DNA of 64,000 bases, from NCBI RefSeq assembly GCF_029227915.1, contig NC_079886.1, positions 1,736,001-1,800,000 of the forward strand, given 5' to 3'. A program made the position numbers and the translations under genes. Source of the stretch: Hydractinia symbiolongicarpus. Its lineage: Eukaryota > Cnidaria > Hydrozoa > Anthoathecata > Hydractiniidae. Under the pieces are notes generated by a model. The model had not been told where the DNA came from. It worked only from the letters and a program-made list of their open reading frames with translations, and made no database searches. How positions within the stretch are numbered: position 1 is the stretch's first letter; the number at the start of each line of letters is the position of its first letter. Shown piece by piece: positions 49,147 to 60,345 of this stretch.

Positions 49147-50972
49147 GTTTTTTGAAAACTACAAGTCTCATGCGTTTTAGTGGTGAAAAAATAATTTAAA
49201 AAATCGTTCGGGAAATGAATTTACTCCCTGGGTACTTTCTTTGTATACTTTTGACTATACGGGCCGAGTGCGGGATTTACAGGAAATTGCGGGTTTTTGT
49301 TTGCCGGCGATTAAACTTCTTTTATTCAGCGTCTCATCAAAAATGAAAATATTTTGGAAAACTACAAGTCTCATGCGTTTTAGTGGTGAAACAATAATTT
49401 AAAAAATCATTCGGGAAATCAGTTTACTCCCTGGGTACTTTTTTTGTGTACTTTTGACTATACGGGCCGAGTACGGGATTTACGGGAAATCGCGGGTTTT
49501 CGTTTGCCGGCGATTAAACTTCTTTTATTCAGCGTCTCATCAAAAATGAAAATATTTTTGAAAACTACAAGTCTCATGCGTTTTAGTGGTGAAAAAATAA
49601 TTTAAAAAATCATTCGGGAAATGAGTTTACTCCTTGAGTATTTTCTTTGTATACTCTTGACTATACGGGCCGAGTACCGGATTTACGGGAAATCGCGGGT
49701 TTTCGTTTGCCGGCGATTAAACTTCTTTTATTCAGCGTCTTATCAAAAATGAAAACATTTTTGAAAACTACAAGTCTCATGCGTTTTAGTGTGAAAAAAT
49801 AATTTGAAAAATCGTTCTGAAAATGAGTTTACCCACAAGGTACTTTCTTTGTATACGTTCGACTATAGGGGCCAAGACCGGGATTTACAGGAAATCGCGG
49901 GTTTTCGTGTGCCGGTGATTAAACTTCTTTTATTCAGCGTCTCATCAAAAATGAAAACATTTTTGAAAACTACAAGTCTCATCCGTTTTAGTGGTGAAAA
50001 AATAATTTAAAAAATCATTCGGGAAATCAGTTTACTCCCTGGGTTCTTTTTTTGTATACTTTTGACTATACGGGCCGAGTACGGAATTTAAGGGAAAGCG
50101 CGGGTTTTCGTTTGCCGGCGATTAAACTTCTTTTATTCAGCGTCTCATCAAAAATGAAAATATTTTTGAAAACTACAAGTCTCATGCGTTTTGGTGGTGA
50201 AAAAATAATTTAAAAAATCGTTCGGGAAATGGATTTACTCCCTGGGTACTTTCTTTGTATACTTTTGACTCTGCGGGCCGAGTCCGGGATTTACGGGAAA
50301 TCGCGGGTTTTCGTTTGCCGGCGATTAAACTTCTTTAATTTAGCGTTTCATCAAAAATGAAAACATTTTTTAAAACAGCAAGTCTCATGCGTTTTAGTGA
50401 TGAAAAAATAATTTAAAAAATCGTTCGGGAAATGAGTTTACTCCCTGGGTACTTTCTTTATACACATTCGACTATACGGGCCGAGTACGGGATTTACGCG
50501 AAATCGCAGGTTTTCGTTTGCCGGCGATTAAACTTCTTTTATTTAGCGTCTCATCAAAAGTGAAAACATTTTTGAAAACTACAAGTCTCATGCGTTTTAG
50601 TGGTGAAAAAATAATTTAAAAAATCGTTCGGGAAATGAGTTAACTCCCTGGGTACTTTCTTTGTATACTTTTGACTATACGGGCCGAGTACGGGATTTAC
50701 GGGAAATCGCGGGTTTTCGTTTGCCGGCGATTAAACTTCTTTTATTCAGCGTCTCATCAAAAATGAAAATATTTTGGAAAACTACAAGTCTCATGCGTTT
50801 TAGTGGTGAAACAATAATTTAAAAAATCATTCGGGAAATTAGTTTACTCCCTGGGTACTTTCTTTGTATACTTTTGACTATACGGGCCGAGTGCGGGATT
50901 TACAGGAAATCGCGGGTTTTCGTTTGCCGGCGATTAAACTTCTTTTATTCGGCGTCTCATCAAAAATGAAAA
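49147..50972 (+). repeat. 1826-bp higher-order repeat, copy 2 of 3
   Basis: Same order and private marks as copy 1 at an offset of exactly 1826 (GTTTTTTG at 49147; P monomer at 49804 against 47978). I found no difference from copy 1 inside the unit by eye. The base just before the unit differs in type: copy 1 is preceded by a TTCAGCG end and copies 2 and 3 by TTCGGCG, as expected when the first junction lies at the left edge of the amplified block. Confidence 0.9.
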
Positions 50973-52795
50973 GTTTTTTGAAAACTACAAGTCTCATGCG
51001 TTTTAGTGGTGAAAAAATAATTTAAAAAATCGTTCGGGAAATGAATTTACTCCCTGGGTACTTTCTTTGTATACTTTTGACTATACGGGCCGAGTGCGGG
51101 ATTTACAGGAAATTGCGGGTTTTTGTTTGCCGGCGATTAAACTTCTTTTATTCAGCGTCTCATCAAAAATGAAAATATTTTGGAAAACTACAAGTCTCAT
51201 GCGTTTTAGTGGTGAAACAATAATTTAAAAAATCATTCGGGAAATCAGTTTACTCCCTGGGTACTTTTTTTGTGTACTTTTGACTATACGGGCCGAGTAC
51301 GGGATTTACGGGAAATCGCGGGTTTTCGTTTGCCGGCGATTAAACTTCTTTTATTCAGCGTCTCATCAAAAATGAAAATATTTTTGAAAACTACAAGTCT
51401 CATGCGTTTTAGTGGTGAAAAAATAATTTAAAAAATCATTCGGGAAATGAGTTTACTCCTTGAGTATTTTCTTTGTATACTCTTGACTATACGGGCCGAG
51501 TACCGGATTTACGGGAAATCGCGGGTTTTCGTTTGCCGGCGATTAAACTTCTTTTATTCAGCGTCTTATCAAAAATGAAAACATTTTTGAAAACTACAAG
51601 TCTCATGCGTTTTAGTGTGAAAAAATAATTTGAAAAATCGTTCTGAAAATGAGTTTACCCACAAGGTACTTTCTTTGTATACGTTCGACTATAGGGGCCA
51701 AGACCGGGATTTACAGGAAATCGCGGGTTTTCGTGTGCCGGTGATTAAACTTCTTTTATTCAGCGTCTCATCAAAAATGAAAACATTTTTGAAAACTACA
51801 AGTCTCATCCGTTTTAGTGGTGAAAAAATAATTTAAAAAATCATTCGGGAAATCAGTTTACTCCCTGGGTTCTTTTTTTGTATACTTTTGACTATACGGG
51901 CCGAGTACGGAATTTAAGGGAAAGCGCGGGTTTTCGTTTGCCGGCGATTAAACTTCTTTTATTCAGCGTCTCATCAAAAATGAAAATATTTTTGAAAACT
52001 ACAAGTCTCATGCGTTTTGGTGGTGAAAAAATAATTTAAAAAATCGTTCGGGAAATGGATTTACTCCCTGGGTACTTTCTTTGTATACTTTTGACTCTGC
52101 GGGCCGAGTCCGGGATTTACGGGAAATCGCGGGTTTTCGTTTGCCGGCGATTAAACTTCTTTAATTTAGCGTTTCATCAAAAATGAAAACATTTTTTAAA
52201 ACTGCAAGTCTCATGCGTTTTAGTGGTGAAAAAATAATTTAAAAAATCGTTCGGGAAATGAGTTTACTCCCTGGGTACTTTCTTTATACACATTCGACTA
52301 TACGGGCCGAGTACGGGATTTACGCGAAATCGCAGGTTTTCGTTTGCCGGCGATTAAACTTCTTTTATTTAGCGTCTCATCAAAAGTGAAAACATTTTTG
52401 AAAACTACAAGTCTCATGCGTTTTAGTGGTGAAAAAATAATTTAAAAAATCGTTCGGGAAATGAGTTAACTCCCTGGGTACTTTCTTTGTATACTTTTGA
52501 CTATACGGGCCGAGTACGGGATTTACGGGAAATCGCGGGTTTTCGTTTGCCGGCGATTAAACTTCTTTTATTCAGCGTCTCATCAAAAATGAAAATATTT
52601 TGGAAAACTACAAGTCTCATGCGTTTTAGTGGTGAAACAATAATTTAAAAAATCATTCGGGAAATTAGTTTACTCCCTGGGTACTTTCTTTGTATACTTT
52701 TGACTATACGGGCCGAGTGCGGGATTTACAGGAAATCGCGGGTTTTCGTTTGCCGGCGATTAAACTTCTTTTATTCAGCGTCTCATCAAAAATGA
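50973..52795 (+). repeat. 1826-bp higher-order repeat, copy 3 of 3
   Basis: Same order at a further offset of 1826 (P monomer at 51630). It differs from copies 1 and 2 near 52200, where it has AAAACTGCAAG and AGTGGTG instead of AAAACAGCAAG and AGTGATG, and at its right end, where it has TTCAGCG rather than TTCGGCG and then TATTTTGG and a V monomer instead of the next N monomer. The last two copies are therefore not simple exact duplicates, and copies 1 and 2 are the closest pair. Confidence 0.85.
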
Positions 52796-54484
52796 AAATA
52801 TTTTGGAAAACTACAAGTCTCATGCGTTTTAGTGGTGAAACAATAATTTAAAAAATCATTCGGGAAATCAGTTTACTCCCTGGGTACTTTTTTTGTGTAC
52901 TTTTGACTATACGGGCCGAGTACGGGATTTACGGGAAATCGCGGGTTTTCGTTTGCTGGCGATTAAACTTCTTTAATTTAGCGTTTCATCAAAAATGAAA
53001 ACATTTTTTAAAACTGCAAGTCTCATGCGTTTTAGTGGTGAAAAAATAATTTAAAAAATCGTTCGGAAAATGAGTTTACTCCCTGGGTACTTTCTTTATA
53101 CACATTCGACTATACGGGCCGAGTACGGGATTTACGCGAAATCGCAGGTTTTCGTTTGCCGGCGATTAAACTTCTTTTATTTAGCGTCTCATCAAAAGTG
53201 AAAACATTTTTGAAAACTACAAGTCTCATGCGTTTTAGTGGTGAAAAAATAATTTAAAAAATCGTTCGGGAAATGAGTTAACTCCCTGGGTACTTTCTTT
53301 GTATACTTTTCACTATACGGGCCGAGTACGGGATTTACGGGAAATCGCGGGTTTTTGTTGCCGGCGATTAAACTTCTTTTATTCAGCGTCTCATCAAAAA
53401 TGAAAATATTTTGGAAAACTACAAGTCTCATGCGTTTTAGTGGTGAAACAATAATTTAAAAAATCATTCGGGAAATCAGTTTACTCCCTGGGTACTTTCT
53501 TTGTATACTTTTGACTATACGGGCCGAGTGCGGGATTTACAGGAAATCGCGGGTTTTCGTTTGCCGGCGATTAAACTTCTTTTATTCAGCGTCTCATCAA
53601 AAATGAAAATATTTTGGAAAACTACAAGTCTCATGCGTTTTAGTGGTGAAACACTAATTTAAAAAATCATTCGGGAAATCATTTTACTCCCTGGGTACTT
53701 TTTTTGTGTACTTTTGACTATACGGGCCGAGTACGGGATTTACGGGAAATCGCGGGTTTTCGTTTGCCGGCGATTAAACTTCTTTTATTCAGCGTCTCAT
53801 CAAAAATGAAAATATTTTTGAAAACTACAAGTCTCATGCGTTTTAGTGGTGAAAAAAAAATTTAAAAAATCGTTCGGGAAATGAATTTACTCCCTGGGTA
53901 CTTTCTTTGTATACTTTTGACTATACGGGCCGAGTGCGGGATTTACGGGAAATCGCGGGTTTTCCTTTGCCGGCGATTAAACTTCTTTTATTTAGCGTCT
54001 TATCAAAAATGAAAACATTTTTGAAAACTACAAGTCTCATGCGTTTTAGTGGTGAAAAAATAATTTAAAAAATCGTTCGGGAAATGAGTTTACTCCTTGA
54101 GTAGTTTCTTTGTATACTCTTGACTATACGGGCCGAGTACGGGATTTACGCGAAATCGCAGGTTTTCGTTTGCCGGCGATTAAACTTCTTTTATTTAGCG
54201 TCTCATCAAAAGTGAAAACATTTTTGAAAACTACAAGTCTCATGCGTTTTAGTGGTGAAAAAATAATTTAAAAAATCGTTCGGGAAATGAGTTAACTCCC
54301 TGGGTACTTTTTTTGTGTACTTTTGACTATACGGGCCGAGTACGGGATTTACGGGAAATCGCGGGTTTTCGTTTGCCGGCGATTAAACTTCTTTTATTCA
54401 GCGTCTCATCAAAAATGAAAATATTTTGGAAAGCTACAAGTCTCATGGGTTTTAGTGGTGAAACAATAATTTAAAAAATCATTC
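52796..54484 (+). repeat. V/T/L/N/E region with rearranged and hybrid monomers
   Basis: Related to the 1826-bp unit but reordered: V, T (TTTACGCG near 53132), L with CTTTTCACTATAC near 53307 and a 1-bp deletion in TTTTTGTTGCC near 53354, N, V, N, E, then hybrids. The E monomer at about 54090 (CTCCTTGAGTAG, TATACTCTTGAC) continues into the TTTACGCGAAATCGCAGG end of class T. The next monomer joins the L mark to the V mark TTTGTGTAC near 54314. Confidence 0.7.
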
Positions 54485-57400
54485 GGGAAATCAGTTTACT
54501 CCCTGGGTACTTTCTTTGTATACTTTTGACTATACGGGCCGAGTGCGGGATTTACAGGAAATCGCGGGTTTTCGTTTGCCGGCGATTAAACTTCTTTTAT
54601 TCAGCGTCTCATCAAAAATGAAAATATTTTGGAAAACTACAAGTCTCATGCGTTTTAGTGGTGAAACAATAATTTAAAAAATCATTCGGGAAATCAGTTT
54701 ACTCCCTGGGTACTTTTTTTGTGTACTTTTGACTATACGGGCCGAGTACGGGATTTACGGGAAATCGCGGGTTTTAGTTTGCCGGCGATTAAACTTCTTT
54801 TATTCAGCGTCTCATCAAAAATGAAAATACTTTTGAAAACTACAAGTCTCATGCGTTTTAGTGGTGAAAAAATAATTTAAAAAATCGTTCGGGAAATGAA
54901 TTTACTCCCTGGGTACTTTCTTTGTATACTTTTGACTATACGGGCCGAGTGCGGGATTTACGGGAAATCGCGGGTTTTCCTTTGCCGGCGATTAAACTTC
55001 TTTTATTTAGCGTCTTATCAAAAATGAAAACATTTTTGAAAACTACAAGTCTCATGCGTTTTAGTGGTGAAAAAATAATTTAAAAAATCGTTCGGGAAAT
55101 GAGTTTACTCCTTGAGTACTTTCTTTTTATACTCTTGACTATACGGGCCGAGTACCGGATTTACGGGAAATCGCGGGTTTTCGTTTGCCGGCGATTAAAC
55201 TTCTTTTATTCAGCGTCTTATCAAAAATGAAAACATTTTTGAAAACTACAAGTCTCATGCGTTTTAGTGTGAAAAAATAATTTGAAAAATCGTTCTGAAA
55301 ATGAGTTTACCCACAGGGTACTTTCTTTGTATACATTCGACTATAGGGGCCAAGACCGGGATTTACAGGAAATCGCGGGTTTTCGTGTGCCGGCGATTAA
55401 ACTTCTTTTATTCAGCGTCTCATCAAAAATGAAAACATTTTTGAAAACTACAAGTCTCATCCGTTTTAGTGGTGAAAAAATAATTTAAAAAATCATTCGG
55501 GAAATCAGTTTACTCCCTGGGTACTTTTTTGTATACTTTTGACTATACGGGCCGAGTACGGAATTTAAGGGAAAGCGCGGGTTTTCGTTTGCCGGCGATT
55601 AAACTTCTTTTATTCAGCGTCTCATCAAAAATGAAAATATTTTTGAAAACTACAAGTCTCATGCGTTTTAGTGGTGAAAAAATAATTTAAAAAATCGTTC
55701 GGGAAATGGATTTACTCCCTGGGTACTTTCTTTGTATACTTTTGACTCTGCGGGCCGAGTCCGGGATTTACGGGAAATCGCGGGTTTTCGTTTGCCGGCG
55801 ATTAAACTTCTTTAATTTAGCGTTTCATCAAAAATGAAAACAATTTTTAAAACTGCAAGTCTCATGCGTTTTAGTGGTGAAAAAATAATTTAAAAAATCG
55901 TTCGGGAAATGAGTTTACTCCCTGGGTACTTTCTTTATACACATTCGACTATACGGGCCGAGTACGGGATTTACGCGAAATCGGAGGTTTTCGTTTGCCG
56001 GCGATTAAACTTCTTTTATTTAGCGTCTCATCAAAAGTGAAAACATTTTTGAAAACTACAAGTCTCATGCGTTTTAGTGGTGAAAAAATAATTTAAAAAA
56101 TCGTTCAGGAAATGAGTTAACTCCCTGGGTACTTTCTTTGTATACTTTTGACTATACGGGCCGAGTACGGGATTTACGGGAAATCGCGGGTTTTCGTTTG
56201 CCGGCGATTAAACTTCTTTTATTTAGCGTCTCATCAAAAATAAAAACATTTTTGAAAACTACAAGTCTCATGCGTTTTAGTGGTGAAAAAATAATTTAAA
56301 AAATCGTTCGGGAAATGAGTTTACTCCCTGGGTACTTTCTTTATACACATTCGACTATACGGGCCGAGTACGGGATTTACGGGGAAACCGCAGGTTTTCG
56401 TTTGCAGGCGATTAAACTTCTTTTATTTAGCGTCTCATCAAAAGTGAAAACATTTTTGAAAACTACAAGTCTCATGCGTTTTAGTGGTGAAAAAATAATT
56501 TTAAAAATCGTTTGGGAAATCAGTTTACTCACAGGGTACTTTCTTTGTATACATTCGACTATAGGGGCCAAGCCTGGGATTTACAGGAAATCGCGGGTTT
56601 TCGTTTGCCGGCGATTAAACTTCTTTTATTCAGCGTCTCATCAAAAATGAAAATATTTTTGAAAACTACAAGTCTCATGCGTTTTAGTGGTGAAAAAATA
56701 ATTTAAAAAATCGTTTGGGAAATGAATTTACTCCCTGGGTACTTTCTTTGTATACTTTTGACTATACGGGCCGAGTGCGGGATTTACAGCAAATCGCGGG
56801 TTTTCGTTTGCCGGCGATTAAACTTCTTTTATTCAGCGTCTCATCAGAAATGAAAATATTTTGGAAAACTACAAGTCTCATGCGTTTTAGTGGTGAAACA
56901 ATAATTAAAAAAATCATTCGGGAAATCAGTTTACTCCCTGGGTACTTTTTTGTGTACTTTTGACTATACGGGCCGAGTACGGGATTTACGGGAAATCGCG
57001 GGTTTTCGTTTGCCGGCGATTAAACTTCTTTTATTCAGCGTCTCATCAAAAATGAAAATATTTTTGAAAACTACAAGTCTCATGCGTTTTAGTGGTGAAA
57101 AAATAATTTAAAAAATCGTTCGGGAAATGAATTTACTCCCTGGGTACTTTCTTTGTATACTTTTGACTATACGGGCCGAGTGCGGATTTACGGGAAATCG
57201 CGGGTTTTCCTTTGCCGGCGATTAAACTTCTTTTATTTAGCTTCTTATCAAAAATGAAAACATTTTTGAAAACTACAAGTCTCATCCGTTTTAGTGGTGA
57301 AAAAATAATTTAAAAAATCGTTCGGGAAATGAGTTTACTCCTTGAGTACTTTCTTTGTATACTCTTGACTATACGGGCCGAGTACCGGATTTACGGGAAA

Positions 57401-58503
57401 TCGCGGGTTTTCGTTTGCCGGCGATTAAACTTCTTTAATTCAGCGTCTTATTAAAAATGAAAACATTTTTGAAAAGTACAAGTCTCATGCGTTTTAGTGT
57501 GAAAAAATAAGTTGAAAAATCGTTCTGAAAATGAGTTTACCCACAAGGTACTTTCTTTGTATACATTCGACTATAGGGGCCAAGACCGGGATTTACAGGA
57601 AATCGCGGGTTTTCGTGTGCCGGCGATTAAACTTCTTTTATTCAGCGTCTCATCAAAAATGAAAACATTTTTGAAAACTACAAGTCTCATCCGTTTTAGT
57701 GGTGAAAAAATAATTTAAAAAATCATTCGGGAAATCAGTTTACTCCCTGGGTACTTTTTTTGTATACTTTTGACTATACGGGCCGAGAACGGAATTTAAG
57801 GGAAAGCGCGGGTTTTCGTTTGCCGGCGATAAAAAAACTTCTTTTATTCAGCGTCTCATCAAAAATGAAAATATTTTTGAAAACTACAAGTCTCATGCGT
57901 TTTAGTGGTGAAAAAATAATTTAAAAAATCGTTCGGGGAATGGATTTACTCCCTGGGTACTTTCTTTGTATACTTTTGACTCTGCGGGCCGAGTCCGGGA
58001 TTTACGGGAAATCGCGGGTTTTCGTTTGCCGGCGATTAAACTTCTTTAATTTAGCGTTTCATCAAAAATGAAAACATTTTTTAAAACTGCAAGTCTCATG
58101 CGTTTTAGTGGTGAAAAAATAATTTAAAAAATCGTTCGGGAAATGAGTTTACTTCCTTGGTACTTTCTTTATACACATTCGACTATACGGGCCGAGTACG
58201 GGATTTACGCGAAATCGCAGGTTTTCGTTTGCCGGCGATTAAACTTCTTTTATTTAGCGTCTCATCAAAAGTGAAAACATTTTTGAAAACTACAAGTCTC
58301 ATGCGTTTTAGTGATGAAAAAATAATTTAAAAAATCGTTCGGGAAATGAGTTAACTCCCTGGGTACTTTCTTTGTATACTTTTGACTATACGGGCCGAGT
58401 ACGGGATTTACGGGAAATCGCGGGTTTTCGTTTGCTGGCGATTAAACTTCTTTTATTTAGCGTCTAATCAAAAATAAAAACATTTTTGAAAACTACAAGT
58501 CTC
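54485..58503 (+). repeat. Eleven-monomer tandem duplication, period about 2230 bp
   Basis: Homologous segments are about 54485-56270 and 56715-58503. The order is N, V, N with TCCTTTGCC, E, P with GTGTGAAAA (55282 and 57512), ACGGAATTTAAGGG, S, T with TTTACGCG, L. Between the two segments lie the ACGGGGAAACCGCAGG monomer (near 56380) and a TTTGGGAAATCAG P monomer near 56515, which match 42.5-42.8 kb and 45.4-45.7 kb. The second copy has its own changes: GTGCGGATTT (1 bp lost), TTTAGCTTC, GAAAAGTAC, and an A run of 7 at 57831. Confidence 0.75.
57831..57837 (+). repeat. A7 run, 3-bp expansion in a conserved monomer segment
   Basis: The otherwise conserved GGCGATTAAAC reads GGCGATAAAAAAAC here, three bases longer than other monomers. 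Other length changes I noticed are nearly all one base in A, T or G runs. It looks like replication slippage and is a private mark of this monomer. Confidence 0.8.
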
Positions 58504-59000
58504 ATGCGTTTTAGTGGTGAAAAAATAATTTAAAAAATCGTTCGGGAAATGAGTTTACTTCCTGGGTACTTTCTTTGTATACATTCGACTATACGGGCCG
58601 AGTACGGGATTTACGGGAAATCGCGGGTTTTCGTTTGCTGTCGAATAAACTTCTTTTATTAAGCGTCTCATCAAAAATGAAAATATTTTTTAAAACTACA
58701 AGTCTCATGCGTTTTAGTGGTGAAAAAGTAATTTAAGAAATCGTTCGGGCAATGAATTTACTCCCTCGGTACTTTCTTTGTATACTTTTGACTATACGGG
58801 CCGAGTCCGGGATTTACGGGAAATCGCGGGTTTTCGTTTGCCGGCGATTAAACTTCTTTTATTTAGCGTCTCATCAAAAATGAAAACATCTTTGAAAACT
58901 ACAAGTCTCATGCGTTTTAGTGGTGAAAAAATAATTTAAAAAATCGTTCCGGAAATGAGTTTACTCCCTGGGTACTTTCTTTGTATACTTTTGACTATAC

Positions 59001-59033
59001 GGGCCGAGTACGGGATTTACGGGAAATCGCGGG
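59001..59033 (+). other. Four helically spaced GGG runs (example monomer)
   Basis: GGG starts at 59001, 59012, 59021 and 59031 in this monomer, giving spacers of 8, 6 and 7 bases. A/T-rich triplets to pentamers sit in the last two spacers and just after the fourth run. The pattern recurs in most monomers, with loss of single runs where ACGGG becomes ACAGG or CGCGGG becomes CGCAGG. It fits a relaxed G-quadruplex pattern and also a GC/AT alternation of about 10 bp that favours nucleosome positioning. Neither reading can be tested by eye. Confidence 0.5.
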
Positions 59034-59076
59034 TTTTCGTTTGCCGGCGATTAAACTTCTTTTATTTAGCGTCTCA

Positions 59077-59098
59077 TCAAAAATGAAAACATTTTTGA
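59077..59098. other. Short inverted repeat (dyad) carried by most monomers
   Basis: The arms TCAAAAATG and CATTTTTGA are perfect reverse complements of 9 bp separated by AAAA, at monomer positions 176-184 and 189-197. The example is in the representative monomer. The common variant with TATTTTTG keeps 8-bp arms, the AAATAAAAAC variant also keeps 8 bp, and the AAAAGTG variant introduces one mismatch. The element could extrude as a small cruciform or fold as a hairpin in a transcript. It is too short and A/T-rich to call a terminator or an origin. The structure is visible; any function is inference. Confidence 0.75.
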
Positions 59099-60345
59099 AA
59101 ACTACAAGTCTCATGCGTTTTATTGGTGAAAAAATAATTTAAAAAATCGTTCGGGAAATGAGTTTACTCCTTGAGTACTTTCTTTGTATACTTTTGACTA
59201 TACGGGCCGAGTACCAGATTTACGGGAAATCGCGGGTTTTCGTTTGCCGGCGATTAAACTTCTTTTATTCAGCGTCTCATCAAAAATGAAAATATTTTTT
59301 AAAACTACAAGTCTCATGCGTTTTAGTGGTGAAAAAATAATTTAAAAAATCGTTCGGGCAATGAATTTACTCCCTCGGTACTTTCTTTGTATACTTTTGA
59401 CTATACGGGCCCAGTCCGGGATTTACGGGAAATCGCGGGTTTTCGTTTGCCGGCGATTAAACTTCTTTTATTTAGCGTCTCATCAAAAATGAAAACATCT
59501 TTGAAAACTACAAGTCTCATGCGTTTTAGTGGTGAAAAAATAATTTTAAAAAATCGTTCCGGAATTGAGTTTACTCCCTGGGTACTTTCTTTGTATACTT
59601 TTGACTATACGGGCCGAGTACGGGATTTACGGGAAATCGCGGGTTTTCGTTTGCCGGCGATTAAACTTCTTTTATTTAGCGTCTCATCAAAAATGAAAAC
59701 ATTTTTGAAAACTACAAGTCTCATGCGTTTTATTGGTGAAAAAATAATTTAAAAAATCGTTCGGGAAATGAGTTTACTCCTTGAGTACTTTCTTTGTATA
59801 CTTTTGACTATACGGGCCGAGTACCGGATTTACGGGAAATCGCGGGTTTTCGTTTGCCGGCCATTAAACTTCTTTTATTCAGCGTCTTATCAAAAATGAA
59901 AACATTTTTGAAAGCTACAAGTCTCATGCGTGTTAGTGGTGAAAAAATAATTTAAAAAATCGTTCTGAAAATGAGTTTACTCACAGGGTGCTTTCTTTGT
60001 ATACATTCGACTATAGGGGCCAAGCCCGGGATTTACAGGAAATCGCGGGTTTTCGTTTGCCGGCGATTAAACTTCTTTTATTCAGCGTCTCATCAAAAAT
60101 GAAAACATTTTGGAAAACTACAAGTCTCATGTGTTTTAGTGGTGAAAAAATAATTTAAAAAATCATTCAGGAAATCAGTTTACTCCCTGGGTACTTTTTT
60201 TGTGTACTTTTGACTATACGGGCCGAGTAAGGGATTTACGGGAAATCGCGGGTTTTCGTTTGCCGGCGATTAAACTTCTTTTATTCAGCGTCTCATCAAA
60301 AATGAAAACATTTTTGAAAACTACAAGTCTCATGCGTTTTAGTGG

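Larger units (their letters stand above)
58902..59104 (+). repeat. Representative monomer, one mismatch from my consensus
   Basis: This 203-bp copy differs from my by-eye consensus at one base (TTCCGG for TTCGGG near position 48). Landmarks by monomer position: GTCTCAT at 4-10; A/T-rich stretch at 24-42; CCCTGGG at 65-71; GTATAC at 82-87; GGG runs at 69, 100, 111, 120 and 130; GCCGGC palindrome at 142-147; a second GTCTCAT at 170-176; an inverted repeat at 176-197. Positions 1-55 and 131-160 vary little across the window, while 56-130 carries most class-defining changes. GTATAC and GCCGGC recur once per monomer in most copies, so cutting at either site should give a 203-bp ladder. Confidence 0.9.
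58504..60345 (+). repeat. Third copy of the C-P/E/V/N haplotype with a 609-bp duplication
   Basis: A C monomer with its CTGTCG anchor at 58638 is followed by GGGCAATGAA with CCCTCGGTAC, CATCTTTGAAAAC, TTCCGGAA, TTATTGGTG and CTCCTTGAG. This three-monomer series is repeated at an offset of 609 (GCAATG at 58749 and 59358). The second copy then goes on to GAAAGCTAC with CGTGTTAG, CACAGGGTGC and TTTGTGTAC, as at 2.6 and 4.7-5.2 kb. One extra T near 59544 shifts the second copy by a base. Marks such as CATCTTTG make this copy closest to the one at 34.3 kb. Confidence 0.8.

Noticed and set aside
2195-58650. AATAAA polyadenylation signals in class C monomers and in AAATAAAAAC variants
   Set aside because: They are expected by chance in A-rich sequence, come and go with single substitutions, and have no gene upstream.
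59077-59098. Rho-independent terminator
   Set aside because: The stem is A/T-rich with no GC core, there is no gene to terminate, and the setting is eukaryotic satellite.
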